NCBI GenBank assembly: GCA_015680905.1
Contig: CM027381.1
Location: 50,906,501-50,970,500 of the forward strand
Direction: 5' to 3'
Source: Coptis chinensis
Lineage: Eukaryota; Streptophyta; Magnoliopsida; Ranunculales; Ranunculaceae
DNA length: 64,000 bases
The notes under the pieces are model-generated. The model saw only the letters and a program-made list of their open reading frames with translations, ran no database searches and had not been told where the DNA came from. How positions within the stretch are numbered: the first letter of the stretch is position 1; every line of letters starts with the position of its first letter. Of the stretch, positions 22,210 to 34,173 are shown piece by piece. Position numbers and translations under genes: made by a program.

Positions 22210-23524
22210 TTAAAAGCAGATTAGTAACGGCCTAGCTATTTTCGAAAAATCTTTGATAAAGCGCCTATAAAAACCTGTATGGCCTAGAAATGCTCTAATA
22301 TCACGGACAGTCCGTGGTATAGGTAGAGTCGCTATCTTATCTAGTTTGGCCTTATCTACTTCGATGCCATCACTAGATACAATGTGACCTAGTACTATGC
22401 CTTTTTTCACCATGAAATGACATTTTTTCCAATTTAAAACCAGACTCTTCTCTTCACACTGTGTCAAAACCTTAGATAGATTAGACAGGCAGTCCTTGAA
22501 AGAGTCTCCATATATAGAAAAATCATCCATGAATAGTTCTATAAAATGCTCTACCATGTCACTAAATATATGAAGCATACACTGCTGGAAGGTACCAGGA
22601 GCATTACAAAGGCCAAAAGGCATTCGTTTATAAGCGTATGTTCCAAAAGGACATGTGAAGGTAATATTTTTTTGGTCATCAATATCAATAATAATTTGGA
22701 AATGGCCAGAGTAGCCATCCAAAAAACAATAAAAAGCATGACCAGCTAGACGTTCAAGCATCTGATCTATAAAAGGGTAAAGAAAAATGATCCTTTCGTG
22801 TCATGGCATTTAAACGTCTGTAATTAATACAGATCCTCCATTTCATAGGACCATGCGTGGTAACATATTCACCCTTGGCATTACGTACCATGGTAATCCC
22901 TGATTTCTTAGGAACTACATGAATGGGACTGACCCATTCGCTATCAGAGATTGGGTATATGATACCCGCATCGAGTAACCATAAGACTTCTTCCCTGACC
23001 ACTTCTTTTATGGCAGGGTTCAAACGACGCTGAGGTTCACGAGAAGTCTTTGCGTTATCCTCCAAATGGATACGATGAGTGCATACATTTGGGTCAATTC
23101 CCTTAATATCGGCTAGGGACCAACCAATCGCAGAACAATGTTCCCTAATCACCCTATTCAAACGTGTCTCTTCCTCTTTAGATAACAGAGAAGATATAAT
23201 TACCGGATGACTACCATCCGGATCAAGTTGAATATATTTTAACTTAGGAGGAAGAGGTTTAAGCACCAGGGTGGAAGGAATATCGATAAATGCTTCTAGA
23301 GGGTCCTCATCTTGAGTAATGAATACTTGTTTAGGCAGCAGGTCTTCAAACTCTGTAGATGGAGCAACAGAAGGGTCTACGATTTGTGTAGACTCGAAGA
23401 TGGTGTTGACTTCCTCTAAGTAGGAGTCATTGACAAAATCTGAACTTGCAAAAGAAAGGAATTTATGCATATGGTTTTCTGGAAACGTGTTATTAAAGTA
23501 ATCTTGAGCTAAGCTCTCGATCAT
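22210..23524 (-). pseudogene. Athila reverse transcriptase
   Basis: The 23524-22754 frame has the lead-in EEVLWLLDAGIIYPISDSEW and VSPIHVVPKKSG, then PMKWRICINYRRLNAMTRKD. A frameshift near 22755 moves to the 22761-22210 frame, with DGYSGHFQI (first catalytic Asp), FGTYAYKRMPFGLCNAPGTF and ELFMDDFSIYG, where FMDD is the catalytic YxDD-type box. The thumb and connection region (FLGHTGFYRRFIKDFSKIAR) follows. The motifs are complete, so only the frameshift and flanking stops disable it. Confidence 0.93.
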
Positions 23525-23557
23525 GCTAACCTCCCCATCTATAGACGAATCTAGTAA

Positions 23558-23960
23558 CTATTTCATTATTTTAAAAATATTTACCTCGACAGAAAAATGG
23601 CCAAAAGATAAGGACATCGAACCATTGCGGCAATTTATAAGCGCGTTGGCAGTCGCCAAGAAGAGACGCCCTAAGATGATCGGAACAGAGTCGTTAGCGA
23701 CTTCTGTATCGAGGATAACAAAATCAGAAGGATAGTAGAAATCCTGGACCTTAACAAGGATGTTTTCAACCACACCCTTAGGGTACTTAATAGATCGATC
23801 CGCTAATTGCAACGTCATTTTAGTAGGTTGCATCTCTTGTAGACCTATTTGTTTGTATAGATAATACAGGAGTAAGTTAACACTCGCCCCCAGGTCTAAT
23901 AAAGCAGTGGTCGTATGGGAATCTCCTAAGGTGCATTGTACAGTAGGACGACCAGGGTCC
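23558..23960 (-). pseudogene. Athila aspartic protease
   Basis: The stretch 23833-23558 has TLQLADRSIKYPKGVVENIL, PIILGRLFLATANALINCRN and LSFGHFSVEVNIFKI. This is the usual C-terminal half of gypsy proteases of this group, with the ILGR and FLAT motifs. To its right (upstream) the same strand reads LLDLGASVNLL near 23890-23930, with the catalytic Asp in DLGAS. It would cleave the gag-pol polyprotein. Confidence 0.85.
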
Positions 23961-24360
23961 TTGTACTTAACGATTCCATTATGTTCTGATAAAGTTGGAA
24001 ACTGTTAAGTTAGAAAGGCGTCTTTAGGAATATTAGTCTTACGCCTAGTAGTGCACAACTCTTTAAGAAACTTAGTGTGGTGAAGTAATTTTTTAATTGC
24101 TTCGAGAAAGGGTAGGTTTATCGTTAGATTTTTTAAAACTTCCCTAATCTCGTCGAAGTTTGTATCCCTGTTTAACATAGCTAATTTATGAGGAAACGGT
24201 GGTTTCTCTCTATATTTAGTGTATGGATTAACTGGGTGTCAAACCTTTGCTTTCTGTTTCTTTGGTTGTGGTTTAACTGGTACCTCTACAGGGGTAAGCT
24301 CATCAGTTTCTATTTCGGTATCTAGTTCAATCTCCGGTGTAGGGACTACTTATGAGGTAA

Positions 24361-25362
24361 CTATAGGCATATTTCGTTGTTATCAACCACTCTCCCAGAA
24401 CGGAGAGTGGCGATGGCATTTAGCTCACCTACGTTTGTATTTTCCGTACTAGTATTACCGTTCACCTCAAAGACTGTGTTTGTTGTTTTAGGATTAGTTA
24501 TTGTTTGCCCTGAAAACACACCTTTGGGTTGTACTTTCTCTTGAGCTAACTGCTGTAAGGAAAGTTGGATGGCTTGTAAAATCTGCTGTTGAGATTGCAT
24601 AAAGGTATCAAAACGATCCGGTTGTGGAGTAGGATTTGATATTGGTTGTGTGACAGGAACTATGTTACGTTGATTATTAATAGGTTGGTTGTGATAGTTA
24701 TTATTATTAATCGGAATGATACCTCTATTAGAATTATAATTATTATTGTTATAATTATTATAATTTCCCTGACCTTGTCCTTGTCCTTGTCCTTGTCGTG
24801 TTGGAGCTTGGTATAATTGTTTGCTTGCCTAACATTTTGATTATTAAACCCTGGAGGTGTTACTTGTTGATTATTTCTCCAACTGAAGTTGGGGTGTTGT
24901 CTCCAAGGGGCGTTAGGAATAGGATAACTATTAATTGAGCAAACGTTATCTTGTTGTAATGTTTGTTGTCCGTAAGTGAGAGGACAATAGGAGTTGGGAT
25001 GCTCTGGACTCAAACATAAATTACATGGATTGGTGTTGACATTCATGACGAGAATATGCTTTTGTTGAACAGAAATAGCCTCTACCTTTTTAGTGAGAGA
25101 TTCGATTAAATTTTTAAGTTCAGGATCGGGTTTCATCTCAAACATACCGGTGGCTTTAACTGTTGTAGAAGAACTAGCGGAACAGGAGAAATCGTCACTA
25201 CCCCCCCTAGTTATTATTACGCTTAGTTTGATCTTCTAAAAATTTATAAGCCTCTGAGGCTCCCTTACTTAGGAAACTACTCCCATTCATTATGTTAAGG
25301 ACTTCTTTATGGTGGTGTAGAAGTCCTTTGAAAAAGGCACGAACTAACGTGTCTTTCGCGAG
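24361..25362 (-). pseudogene. Athila gag, C-terminal part
   Basis: From the nested-LTR border, the minus strand continues gag with NLAKDTLVRAFFKGLLHHHK and then SEAYKFLEDQTKRN. After frame changes come a CX2CX4HX4C zinc knuckle (CNLCLSPEHPNSYC, near 25020-24980), a Gln/Asn-rich region, a low-complexity ATT-rich repeat (about 24690-24770) and the ATLRSGR motif that usually marks the gag-protease linker in Athila. The N-terminal half is at 28846-29317, on the other side of the inserted LTR. Confidence 0.85.
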
Positions 25363-25807
25363 GTTATTGTCACACCTTGAATTTCGACAGAATTCGGAAA
25401 AACAATATTTGTTCTCGACTCTTCGATCTTCGAGGTGTGACACACTCTCAACTCCCAAAAACCCATAAACAGTTTAAATATGCGGATAATTTAAAAACCA
25501 GTAAAAATTTCAAATTAACAAAAGTCCTCTTCATTACAAAAATTAACAAATGAAAATGCAAATAACCTTATCTCAACTGAAAATCTATATCACCTCAAAG
25601 GAAAACAAAGCCTATCTTGAAATGCGACGCTAACGCAAACCGCAAGCAGCAACCAACCTTCTTCAACATGAAACCTGTCAAGACTTATCAACTATGTTCA
25701 TTTAATGAACACACCCGATAAGCAAGCATGCAAATCGGGTCAGCATTATAAAAATGCTAGTGTGAGTAGCTCTAAAATACAACATATATGTATACATATA
25801 TATACAC

Positions 25808-25990
25808 AATCCATAAGGCAGTTAGTTCCTTCCCCGAGGCGCCTTAACTTTCAACGACTAAAACAGCATCCTTAAGTACAATAATTAAGGCAGGTAGTTC
25901 CTCCACTGAGGCACCTTAACTTCCCACTAACCACACAACAAACTATCGCATCATAAATAAGGCATGTAGTTCCTCCATCGTAGTTTTAGG
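25808..25990. repeat. Three diverged tandem units in the long solo LTR
   Basis: Units starting near 25815, 25888 and 25960 share AAGGCAG(T/G)TAGTTCCT followed by a GAGGC(G/A)CCTTAACTT stretch in the first two. The third is the most diverged. Confidence 0.7.
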
Positions 25991-26444
25991 TTCTAACTAA
26001 ACAAATAACCAACCAAACATATTATATCCGTACTGCATTTCATGCTCAATAACAGAGTGGGTCGTCTCTACCCAAGTAATTAGTTTGACCCACCCTTATG
26101 CCAAACCATATACAATCATCTGTCTAAAGATATATCATTAACTAACATATTACCATAATTATATTATTTAAGGCTTTCTTTGCGTGTCCCAAAAACATCA
26201 CGTCGTATCTATGTCTTACCTAGTTTCCTTGGCTACCACAATCGCTTCCCAACGCCGAACATGTACATCCACCTGTCTCCCCTTACATAATGAACCACTC
26301 CGTGCGTAACTACCCTGAGCGAGATGCCGCACACCAGGTAACCCTCACACGAAAGCCATTATGTAAGTCCTGCCATTATTCGGCATAAAATATCGCGCGT
26401 CTCGTTCTATTTTGCGAACGGAATAATCAAGCCACTATTCGGAC

Positions 26445-26580
26445 TCGCCCGAAGGGCCATTCAGCTTTTTGAAGCGCCCGGAAGGACCAATCACATTACT
26501 TACGCCCGGAAGGGCCATTCAGATTCGAAACGCCCGGAAAGGCCAATCAAATTACTGCGCCCATACGGGGCAAATCACAT
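26445..26580. repeat. Tandem GGCC-centred units in the long solo LTR
   Basis: About five imperfect units of roughly 25-40 bp repeat GCCCGGAAGGGCCATTCA or GCCCGGAAGGACCAATCA, alternating ATTCA and AATCA endings. They are much richer in GC than their surroundings. Confidence 0.8.
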
Positions 26581-26845
26581 GAGTTGTGGTAGCTAGGTTC
26601 TAGGATTTTTGTTACGTAGTTTATTCAAGTGTCATACATTTATGACTCATAATAATTCCACTATATCACGTGCAAGTCAAATACCTTATTGCACTAAGCC
26701 ACAATCCCGTGGGAAATATTCCCCAATACTATACTACCTCATAGTAGCATCTCACATATATAATAATGAAGTGTTTATACATTTGTTTCTCCATAACTAT
26801 TGCATTTAATATATATATCCCAACCTATTATATAATGTCACAATA

Positions 26846-27170
26846 TCAACGTCAAATCTTAATTAGATAATGACAACCAAATCTATACAAGCTTCCACAG
26901 CATTTTTGCATTTGATTTGTCCATACAATTTACAACATAAAGTGTAGCACACTTAAACAGTCCACAGTCCACATTCAAATCCCAAAAATCTAAAGTCCAT
27001 GAATCTAAGTCCGTATGTAGTTTAATACTCATAAAAACATATATATCAAATTCTTATTATCAGAATTTCCCTCTAGTTACGTGCCAATATTTATATGCTT
27101 TACACACTACTTACGTCAAATCTTAATTAGATAATGGCAAACAAAGTTATACAATATCGACAATATTTTA
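26846..27170. repeat. Direct repeat pair in the long solo LTR
   Basis: The block ACGTCAAATCTTAATTAGAT appears near 26849 and again near 27114. Each copy is followed by similar sequence (AATG, then AA-rich DNA and TTTGTCCATA further on), so a segment of about 265 bp was duplicated in tandem. Confidence 0.7.
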
Positions 27171-27224
27171 TTACTATATTTGTCCATATTCTTTAATATG
27201 TGAAAAACTGGAAAAAGTCAGCAT

Positions 27225-27370
27225 TCCACAGTCAACGGTCAAAGTCAAAGGTCAAAGGTCAACGGTCAAGGTCAAAGTCAACACGTCATGGTCAAAGTCA
27301 AACTATCGTTTCCATGTCCACTCATGGTCATAGCCATGGTTCATGGCTAAGGTCAAGGTGCATGGCTCAT
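27225..27370. repeat. GGTCAAAGTCAA-type tandem repeat
   Basis: Short units of GGTCAA, GTCAAAG and GGTCAACGGTCAA recur about a dozen times, followed by CATGG-rich copies. It contains many TGAC/GTCA cores, which could act as binding sites, but this is untested. Confidence 0.75.
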
Positions 27371-28845
27371 GGGCTCATGACCAAGGTAATGGTTTGGACC
27401 CAACTGGCCAAGCCCAAACCTTAGAACCCAAAAAGTCTAAATGTTGAAAGACCCATTTAGATCTCTATTTTAAGTCTTATGGACTGGCCCCGAACAATAT
27501 TAGAAACTGGCCCAAAAACTTTAAACTAAACTGGTCTACAAATTAAAACAAAACCGGGCCCAACAACTTAAAACAAGACCGGGCCCAACAACTAATAAGC
27601 TAAGGCCTAAAAACCGAAACCCATTGGCTTTGGCCCAAGCCCAATCCCCAGGCCCAAACCGGTCATCTCCTTCCTCCAGCAGCCTCCACCACCATCCCAA
27701 ATTTTGGCCACCACAATCTCCACCATCTCTCCTCTTCATCATATCGGTTTTGACCCAAATAAAAAACCAACCAACTTTCATAAACACAAAATCCTCAAAT
27801 CATTCAATCTATATTTTTCTTCAAACTAGATCTAAAATTTTCCAACGGCATTAACAGCTTCTTCAAGCTTCAATCCGCCCCTTTCCAGCACCCATTTAAC
27901 CAACAATAACCAAACAAATCTAACCTCACCACAAAAAGTTCAAACCAACGAACAGGAGGATGGGCGACGCCATTAACGCCTGTCGAAGCTTCAAGCTTCC
28001 AACAGTACTCAAATTCGGCATTCAATCCCCCACTAACCCACTACATTACCCCATCACCAACAATCCCTTCCAAGCCAACGAATTTAGAATCAAAACAACA
28101 TAATTTCAAACCGCATCAGGACAGGCGACGCCATTACTGTCGGATACAAAGCTTCGACAACCCCATCCAATTTCAACAACCAACTTCAAATACTACACCC
28201 CCGACATCAATCAACAAATACAACACCAACTAACAGTTCAAAATAAAATCATAACACCCCATTATCACAAGAACGATCTGAGAAAACCATTGTTGAGCGA
28301 AATGAGGCATGAAAAAATGCATGAAACCTGTTTCTACAGTAAAACCACCTTTGTGTATATACGAGAAAAAATGCAAACTAACTACTCACAATAACAGTTT
28401 ATATATATGGACAACCGACAGAATATATCGACATCGAACAGAACGAACTGGAAGAACGAGCAAACTTATATAGTTTGGACAGTAAATTCGTAAATGCTAA
28501 ACAGACAAAAATTATATTTTTAGTAGTGGTGAGAGATAAGCTCTACTCACCTGTATTATAACCCGACAAATCCTTCATCGTCCGTACCGTCGCGCTCCCA
28601 TGCTCTAGCAATCCAGCTTCTATTTCTGCCTCCATTTTTATTATTTTTTTATTATCTAAGAACCCTATTCTCTAGAACAATGTGATTATATACTTGGGTT
28701 TGAAACTCAAGCCCAACACAGACTCGGGCCCAGAAACCAGGCCCACATATCTCAAATCCAATCCAATCAAATATTAAATAAATAATTAAATTAATTAATA
28801 AATAAATAAATAAATACATATTTTAAATACGGGCGTTACAGTTAT

Positions 28846-29317
28846 GGTGTGGATACTCTATAAAAAGATCAATGAAACGATTCCAAGCCTTTGAAAATGA
28901 TTCATGAGGATTCTGTCGAAAGAAATAAATCTTGGAAAGCATTTCATCGGTCTTCAGTGGTAGGTAAAAATGTTCCATAAATAGTTGAACAAGTTTAGCC
29001 CACGAGTCCACAGAATTAGGCGCTTGGGCAGTTAACCAAGACGTCGCCTTATCGGCTAAAGTGAAGGGAAATACCCTCAGTTTAATTTGTTCAGCACGAA
29101 CCCTCAGATGGTAGAATGTAGTAAGGACTTGGTCAATCCTACGCATGTGCTGATAAGACTTTTCATGGTCTAACCCATGAAAAACGGGTAACAAATTAAA
29201 TATATTTGGGAGGATTTGGAAATCCCCCACTGGGTCTGATAGAACGATGCAAGATTTGGGGCTATCGTTCAAGGCTTTGTAAAAGTCAGAAAGATAAGAC
29301 TCTCTTTCTTTAGCCAT
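28846..29317 (-). pseudogene. Athila gag, N-terminal part (Retrotrans_gag)
   Basis: The frame starts MAKERESYLSDFYKALNDSP and continues with LPNIFNLLPVFHGLDHEKSY, the LLPxFHGLxxExPYxHL pattern of Athila-type gag. Next come LRVFPFTLADKATSWL and SFSKAWNRFIDLFIEYPHHN, the core of the Retrotrans_gag domain. At the left the frame runs into the inserted LTR after YPHHN; the matching continuation is at 25362. It would form the virus-like particle of the retrotransposon. Confidence 0.9.
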
Positions 29318-30071
29318 TATTTCAGGTGGTGTGTGTGGTATATTAGCTAGAGGTGTAGTGAGTGGTATACTAGAAAGGCGTGTTTGTTGATGTTGCTAGT
29401 TTATTACGTTAGGCGTTTTTCTTCGGCCTGACCTTAATTTCATGCAAGGCTAAGACCAATCTTAACTAAACACGACAACACTCCAAACAATCCTGATATG
29501 CTAGTATGAACCTCTAACAGGAGATGCGAGGTGTTTGAAGAAAGAAGTACCTGAATGCCTCCTTGCTTCGCTTATGAATAGCGTCTTGTATACATCGTTT
29601 CGTGTATATAACAAGTTAGAACACTGAAAACCTTGAAGAAATGGAAGTTTGAAACAAACCCGTGGAAATCGGGCGGTTCACCGGTAGGCTTGTCGTCGCG
29701 GGTCAAGCTGGAGTTCAGCGTTTGTAGCTGGTATTTCGAACTTAGCCTTTGTAGGGCGTGGGTTGTGCTCAGGGAAAAACTCAAGGTCCAGGCGCTTCAG
29801 TGCGGAGGGCGCTCGAGTTTTGCCTTGGCAAGGCGCGGGTCGCACTTAGCTAAAAACTAGAGTTCCGTTTGGGGCAGCGGTGGCTCAATTTAAAATTTGC
29901 CTAGAGGCGGCGTCGGCTTCCGTAATAATTCAGCGAGGAAAATTTTAATCTTTGAAACACGGACAACCACGGTTAGAATCAAACAAAGGGTGGGTGGGTT
30001 TTGGGACTTTGGAAGACTAACAATTCTAAAGAAAACAATACTAAAGGGAACTAAGATGGCGGGTAGCCATT
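29318..30071. other. Athila leader between 5' LTR and gag
   Basis: This is the untranslated leader on the minus strand. The bases next to the 5' LTR read TGGCTACCCGCCATC (30069-30055), the expected place for a primer binding site starting TGG, but I could not match them to a tRNA. The middle (about 29690-29900) is GC-richer and repeats motifs such as GGCGCGGGTCGC that also occur at 17520-17650 in the same element. Confidence 0.55.
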
Positions 30072-31261
30072 TGATAAAACGTAAAAATGATATTTCTACC
30101 TACGAATAAATGATGAAATTCAAACGTAAGTAAAACTAAAACTTTACGAAGACTAATTTATCAAAGATTATTATACTCTGGAATCTATCGAAATAGAGTG
30201 GAGTAAAAGATTCGTTCCACTCCTAATTCTTTAGCATTCAAAGTTTTCTATATATTATCAGTCCTAGCCAAAGTTAATGAGAGTAATGGTGGGAATTTAT
30301 ACTACGATGTGAATTCAACTAACAAGATACGAATAACGAAATGACGGAAAATACTAAGGTTTGAATCTAGATAAAGAATTAGGGGGGATTGAATCCACCT
30401 TGAATCAAACTTAATAAACTAACATAGATTGTTGTAATCAAATTCTTATGTTCTTACGATAAGAATTGGGTGTTCTAATCCCTAATCATTCATGGCAATC
30501 TCTACCAACTAATGACTAGCATGTGAAGAAGTTCTACCCATTCTCATGACGAATCAACTACCTTCTAGAGTGGAATAGACTCTTACAACGATTCTACACT
30601 ACACAATCAAGTTTTCATCATGGCTTCATCAAACCCCTCTAATGGAGGTTTAGCCTTGATTCATAAAACTATCATTTCTCATGGAATTCAAACAAGACAT
30701 CATATAAAGGTTCTAACTTTACTAAATTGAACTAAATAATAATTCAAATCTAAATTAACAACTAAGAATCGAAATTAGATCTAAGTACTTAAATAAATCA
30801 AAATCGAAATTATGAAGAACTAACTATTTTATTGATCTAATGAATAATAAAACAATGATTCAATTAACTAAGTTCAAAACAAGATAATAAAAAGTAATTA
30901 ATTTAATGTAAAACTAGATATAAAACTATGCTCTAATGGCTATTTGCTACCTAACCTAATTATTCTTAAGAGCTAAGTCTTGTGTGTTGTTTCTGCCCGT
31001 GTTGACTTTGACTTTTTAGTTTTGACCGGGCTTTTTAAAGGTTTTTTCTCCTTGAATCTTGGCCTTTAATCACATAATTTCTTAGCAACCAACCCTTGCT
31101 CCTTTATCTCGCCAAAGTGGCGTATTTCTGCACATAATTGACTTCAAAGCCTGAAATACATAAAAACACGTAAGCAGCATTAACTCTTATTTATTACTCG
31201 CATAATTGGTCTAAAAGTATTATTGTTAAAGGGTTAAAACTACAGTTTTTGGCTCTTATCA
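30072..31261 (-). repeat. 5' LTR of the Athila element
   Basis: This 1190-bp repeat has intact TGATAA...TTATCA ends and pairs with 13522-14711. It is followed on the plus strand by ACACC, the right-hand target duplication. Confidence 0.95.
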
Positions 31262-31266
31262 ACACC

Positions 31267-31940
31267 TCTAAAGGATAATTTTCTCTCTCCTAGGTGGAAG
31301 TCTAATATGAGAGTTAACATTTTCTAATAGCCCTTACAATGCCACGTAAACTTCTTTCTCAATTAAAACTCTTGACTTCTTGAGAAACCTAAAGACCTCC
31401 AAATCGGCAAAACATTCTATATTGCCTCCGCTTATCTCTCTCTCAAGTCTCGATGTATATATAGTAAGAAATTGCAACTTGTATGTGCAAAAGGTAAGAT
31501 AATAAACTATAGAAGATCCTTGAATTTGCAAGCTGTATATTGTCTATAGATAGTTGATAAGTATTCAAGAACATCAACACTTTGAATGGGCCCCAAAAAA
31601 AATAAAAATAAAAATAGTAGTGAGAATTAGTGTTAGTAGCCCTCCTTATTGTTGAATCTTGCATCCACCCCTACTTAGCTTCAAACAATAACTCCAGCAA
31701 ACTTGGAGGTCAACCATGGGAATAGACAAACAGTTGGTCCTCCCGACCTTGAAGTTTGAATAGTCCACCAAACACAGAAGTCATTGGTTACATTTTTTTT
31801 AAGAGGCAATGTTTATGAGCTGGGAACTTTTTGATATAAACATTTACATGGGAGAGTATGCATAAACGTCTATTGGGATCCTCAGAAATTGTTAACCTTA
31901 ACTCTTTAGAATTTTTTTATTTATCTTCACCACTGGTAAT
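31267..31940. other. No recognisable gene between two LTRs
   Basis: The stretch is AT-rich with short broken frames only. It may be older transposon DNA into which the Athila element inserted. I found no match to the Harbinger right end. Confidence 0.35.
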
Positions 31941-33543
31941 TGATAAGCACTCAAAACTGTAATATTAAACTCCATTGAGACATATACATTTAGTTAATTA
32001 TATGTTTAATAATCATGAAATAAGTATATTTTCATACTTTTGCAGGTCTTTGCAGTAAATATGAAAATATTGGTTAAACCTGCGTTAAAGCACAGGGAAC
32101 GATGTATATATGAATTATTCAAAATCAGCCATGTGAAGCTAAACAAAGACAGATCAAAGTCGGGGACTCAAACATGACAGAATCGAGTCAGAACGGGACT
32201 ATGTAAAGAAAAGCTTAAACTTTTGAAGCTCATATCTCGTTAACTTGGACTCCGATTTCGGCAAGTAAGCTGCCCAGATGATCAGCACGACTAGCTCTAC
32301 CGTAGGCTAGAAATTGCAGAATTTGACGTCCGACATATCACATGGACCCACTTTTCGGGCCCACAAGAAGAGATGAGTCATCAATCATGGAGCATGTTAA
32401 AACAAAAGTGCCAAATTATTGGTGCAAAGTTGATACCTTGCATGTAATTAATAATATTAGGTGTTAATAGTGAAAAAAAAAAAGCAATGTGTCACTTTGT
32501 TTTAATGTGGTGGATAAAAGTGAATTAAATGTGTGTGTGTGTTTTCACGTGGGATGAGGGGGATAATTCTAAAAGGAAGGAAAAAAACAAAACAAAGGGG
32601 GATGCACTCCATTTACTCTCTTAACTTCTTTTCCTTTATCATGCATTATTTGTTTGAGTTCCTTAGTAGGAGTAGGAGTAGGAGTAGGAGTAGGGTAGGA
32701 GTAGTAGAACTTCTTAGTTTAGTTTAGTTTTGGAGTTTTTATGAAAAAGTTTGTAATAGTTTTAATGGTAGAACTTTTTGTGCTCTTGTTCTAAATAAAA
32801 ATCTAAACTTCTTAATGCAAGTGAGTTACTTTATTATTCTTCTTCTTCTTATTTCTCATTTTACATATCTATTTGCTTCTTTCATTTATATCCCTAGGAT
32901 CATGAGCTAAAACCTTCCCTTTGTGGGGGGTTAATGATGCTCATGTGAGGGATAACCTTTGTGATGTGATTTTAGTAAGTTGTTTAAGAAGAACAACTAG
33001 ACCTACATCTTATCCCAAAATGGTAGTTAGTGTAGAGTCTAGTTAGGAATCAAGGTGATGATCTTAGAGATAAGTCATTGCTTTGGTTCTACATGCTAGC
33101 AATATGAGCTTAGAGATGAGTCATAGTGTTAGGGATCAAGTTAATCTTATTTAGAACTTGTCTATGAGTTCAAGGAAGGTTAAGATACAAGAATCTAAAA
33201 TCATACAATAGAGGTTATCTTCACATGAGGAGAACTAACTTTCTACACATATCTAGAAGTCAATTTTTATCTTTGTTTAGTTGAATGTTTACGTAACTTA
33301 AAGTTTTTAGTTTTTGCATTAAAAGAAACTAAGTAGTTAGTATCAATTAAACCATAGCTTAAAACTTACTAACTAGTTTTCTAAAATAGCAAAAACAAGT
33401 TGTAAGTTGTCTTAGACTTAGGATGGTTTGAAATCCCTACTCAAAGCTATACACACGAATATCGTGAGTAAGGAAAAATATTTGTATTCGCACTTTGTCA
33501 AATTAGATAATCAAATCTCTAACATACGCAAAGGTGAGCACCA
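31941..33543 (+). mobile_element. Probable solo LTR, 1603 bp, related to the other TGATAAG LTRs
   Basis: It begins TGATAAGCACTCAAAACTGT, like the LTRs at 9994 and (minus strand) 31261, and ends GCACCA. The 5-mer GTAAT occurs directly on both sides (31936-31940 and 33544-33548). Near 32900 it has a GAGCTAAAACCTTCCC then GGGGGGTTAATG motif, comparable to GGCTAAACCTCCATTAG then GGGG in the LTR at 9994, supporting a shared family. The right border rests only on TG...CA plus the 5-mer, so it is less certain than the left. Confidence 0.62.
32664..32707. repeat. AGTAGG/AGGAGT hexanucleotide microsatellite
   Basis: About six to seven copies of a six-base unit (GAGTAG) with one interruption, inside the solo LTR. 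Confidence 0.85.
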
Positions 33544-34173
33544 GTAATGCATAACCGACGACAAAGAAGAATTCATCAATATTAGTGAAAATTATTGAAG
33601 ATTTGCATTGTTTCAATTATTAGTTTGTTTGTTTACTTAAATTTACACAAAACAATAGTCAATTAAAGAAATTATATTATACGTTCAAAAATAGTCTAAA
33701 CACTATGCTATTTGCATTAATTTTTGTTTAACATGTTATTGTTCCACTCAGTTCGACATTACATGAATCACACATTATAAAAGTGATATGTGAGGAGAGA
33801 GATTGTGCAAATGAAGCAAATTGTTAGTAATGTTAGTAGTGGGTCACTAGGTTTAGTAGCTTATACTCATAGGAGATTTCCATAAAAGAGCCATATGACC
33901 AAAACCACAACTGGAAATAGATGCCTTACCTGGACTGCATTGGAGCATAAAACACATTTGATTTTAATAGTGTTTCAGTATATAAACAATGTTTGAATAT
34001 TAAGATTTATATACGCAAAATACATAAAAGATCTCCCGCATATGTCCGGGTTCAAAATCTAGTGATTTTCCTACAATAAACTACAACAAATAAAATATTG
34101 GGTGTCCTCTAATGTTCCTAAAACTAATTAAAAATCAAATCTTAGGAGCTGAAAGTCGAGTTATTATGTGAAA
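33544..34173. other. No recognisable gene; AT-rich spacer
   Basis: The stretch lies between the solo LTR and the Helitron-like terminus. I saw only short broken frames and no terminal repeats. Confidence 0.35.

Larger units (their letters stand above)
25368..28840. mobile_element. Very long (3473-bp) solo LTR nested in the Athila gag
   Basis: The sequence starts TGTCACACCTTGAATTTCG and ends GGGCGTTACA, so it has TG...CA borders. A perfect 5-bp target duplication GTTAT lies at 25363-25367 and 28841-28845. Removing the element with one copy restores the gag frame across the junction. I saw no protein domain inside, no second LTR copy and no internal primer or polypurine tract. A single LTR of a large gypsy family is the simplest reading; a non-autonomous element without ORFs is the alternative. 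It holds several internal tandem motifs listed separately. Confidence 0.85.
13522..31261 (-). mobile_element. Athila-type Ty3/gypsy LTR retrotransposon with a nested solo LTR
   Basis: Two 1190-bp LTRs (13522-14711 and 30072-31261) flank a minus-strand internal region in the order gag, protease, RT, RNase H, integrase, extra ORF block. Protein motifs and the extra ORFs after integrase place it in the Athila group. The flanking 5-mers are ATACC (13517-13521) and ACACC (31262-31266), a target duplication with one mismatch. By hand comparison the LTRs differ at roughly 55 of 1190 positions (about 5%), mostly transitions, so insertion was not recent. Frameshifts, stops and the nested LTR at 25368-28840 make it non-autonomous. 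Without that insertion it would be about 14.3 kb. Confidence 0.93.

Noticed and set aside
25368-28840. Reading the nested insert as a host gene region (many Pro-rich frames near 27.6-28.2 kb)
   Set aside because: Exact TG...CA ends, the GTTAT duplication and restoration of gag on removal show that it is one inserted element; the frames have no conserved domain.
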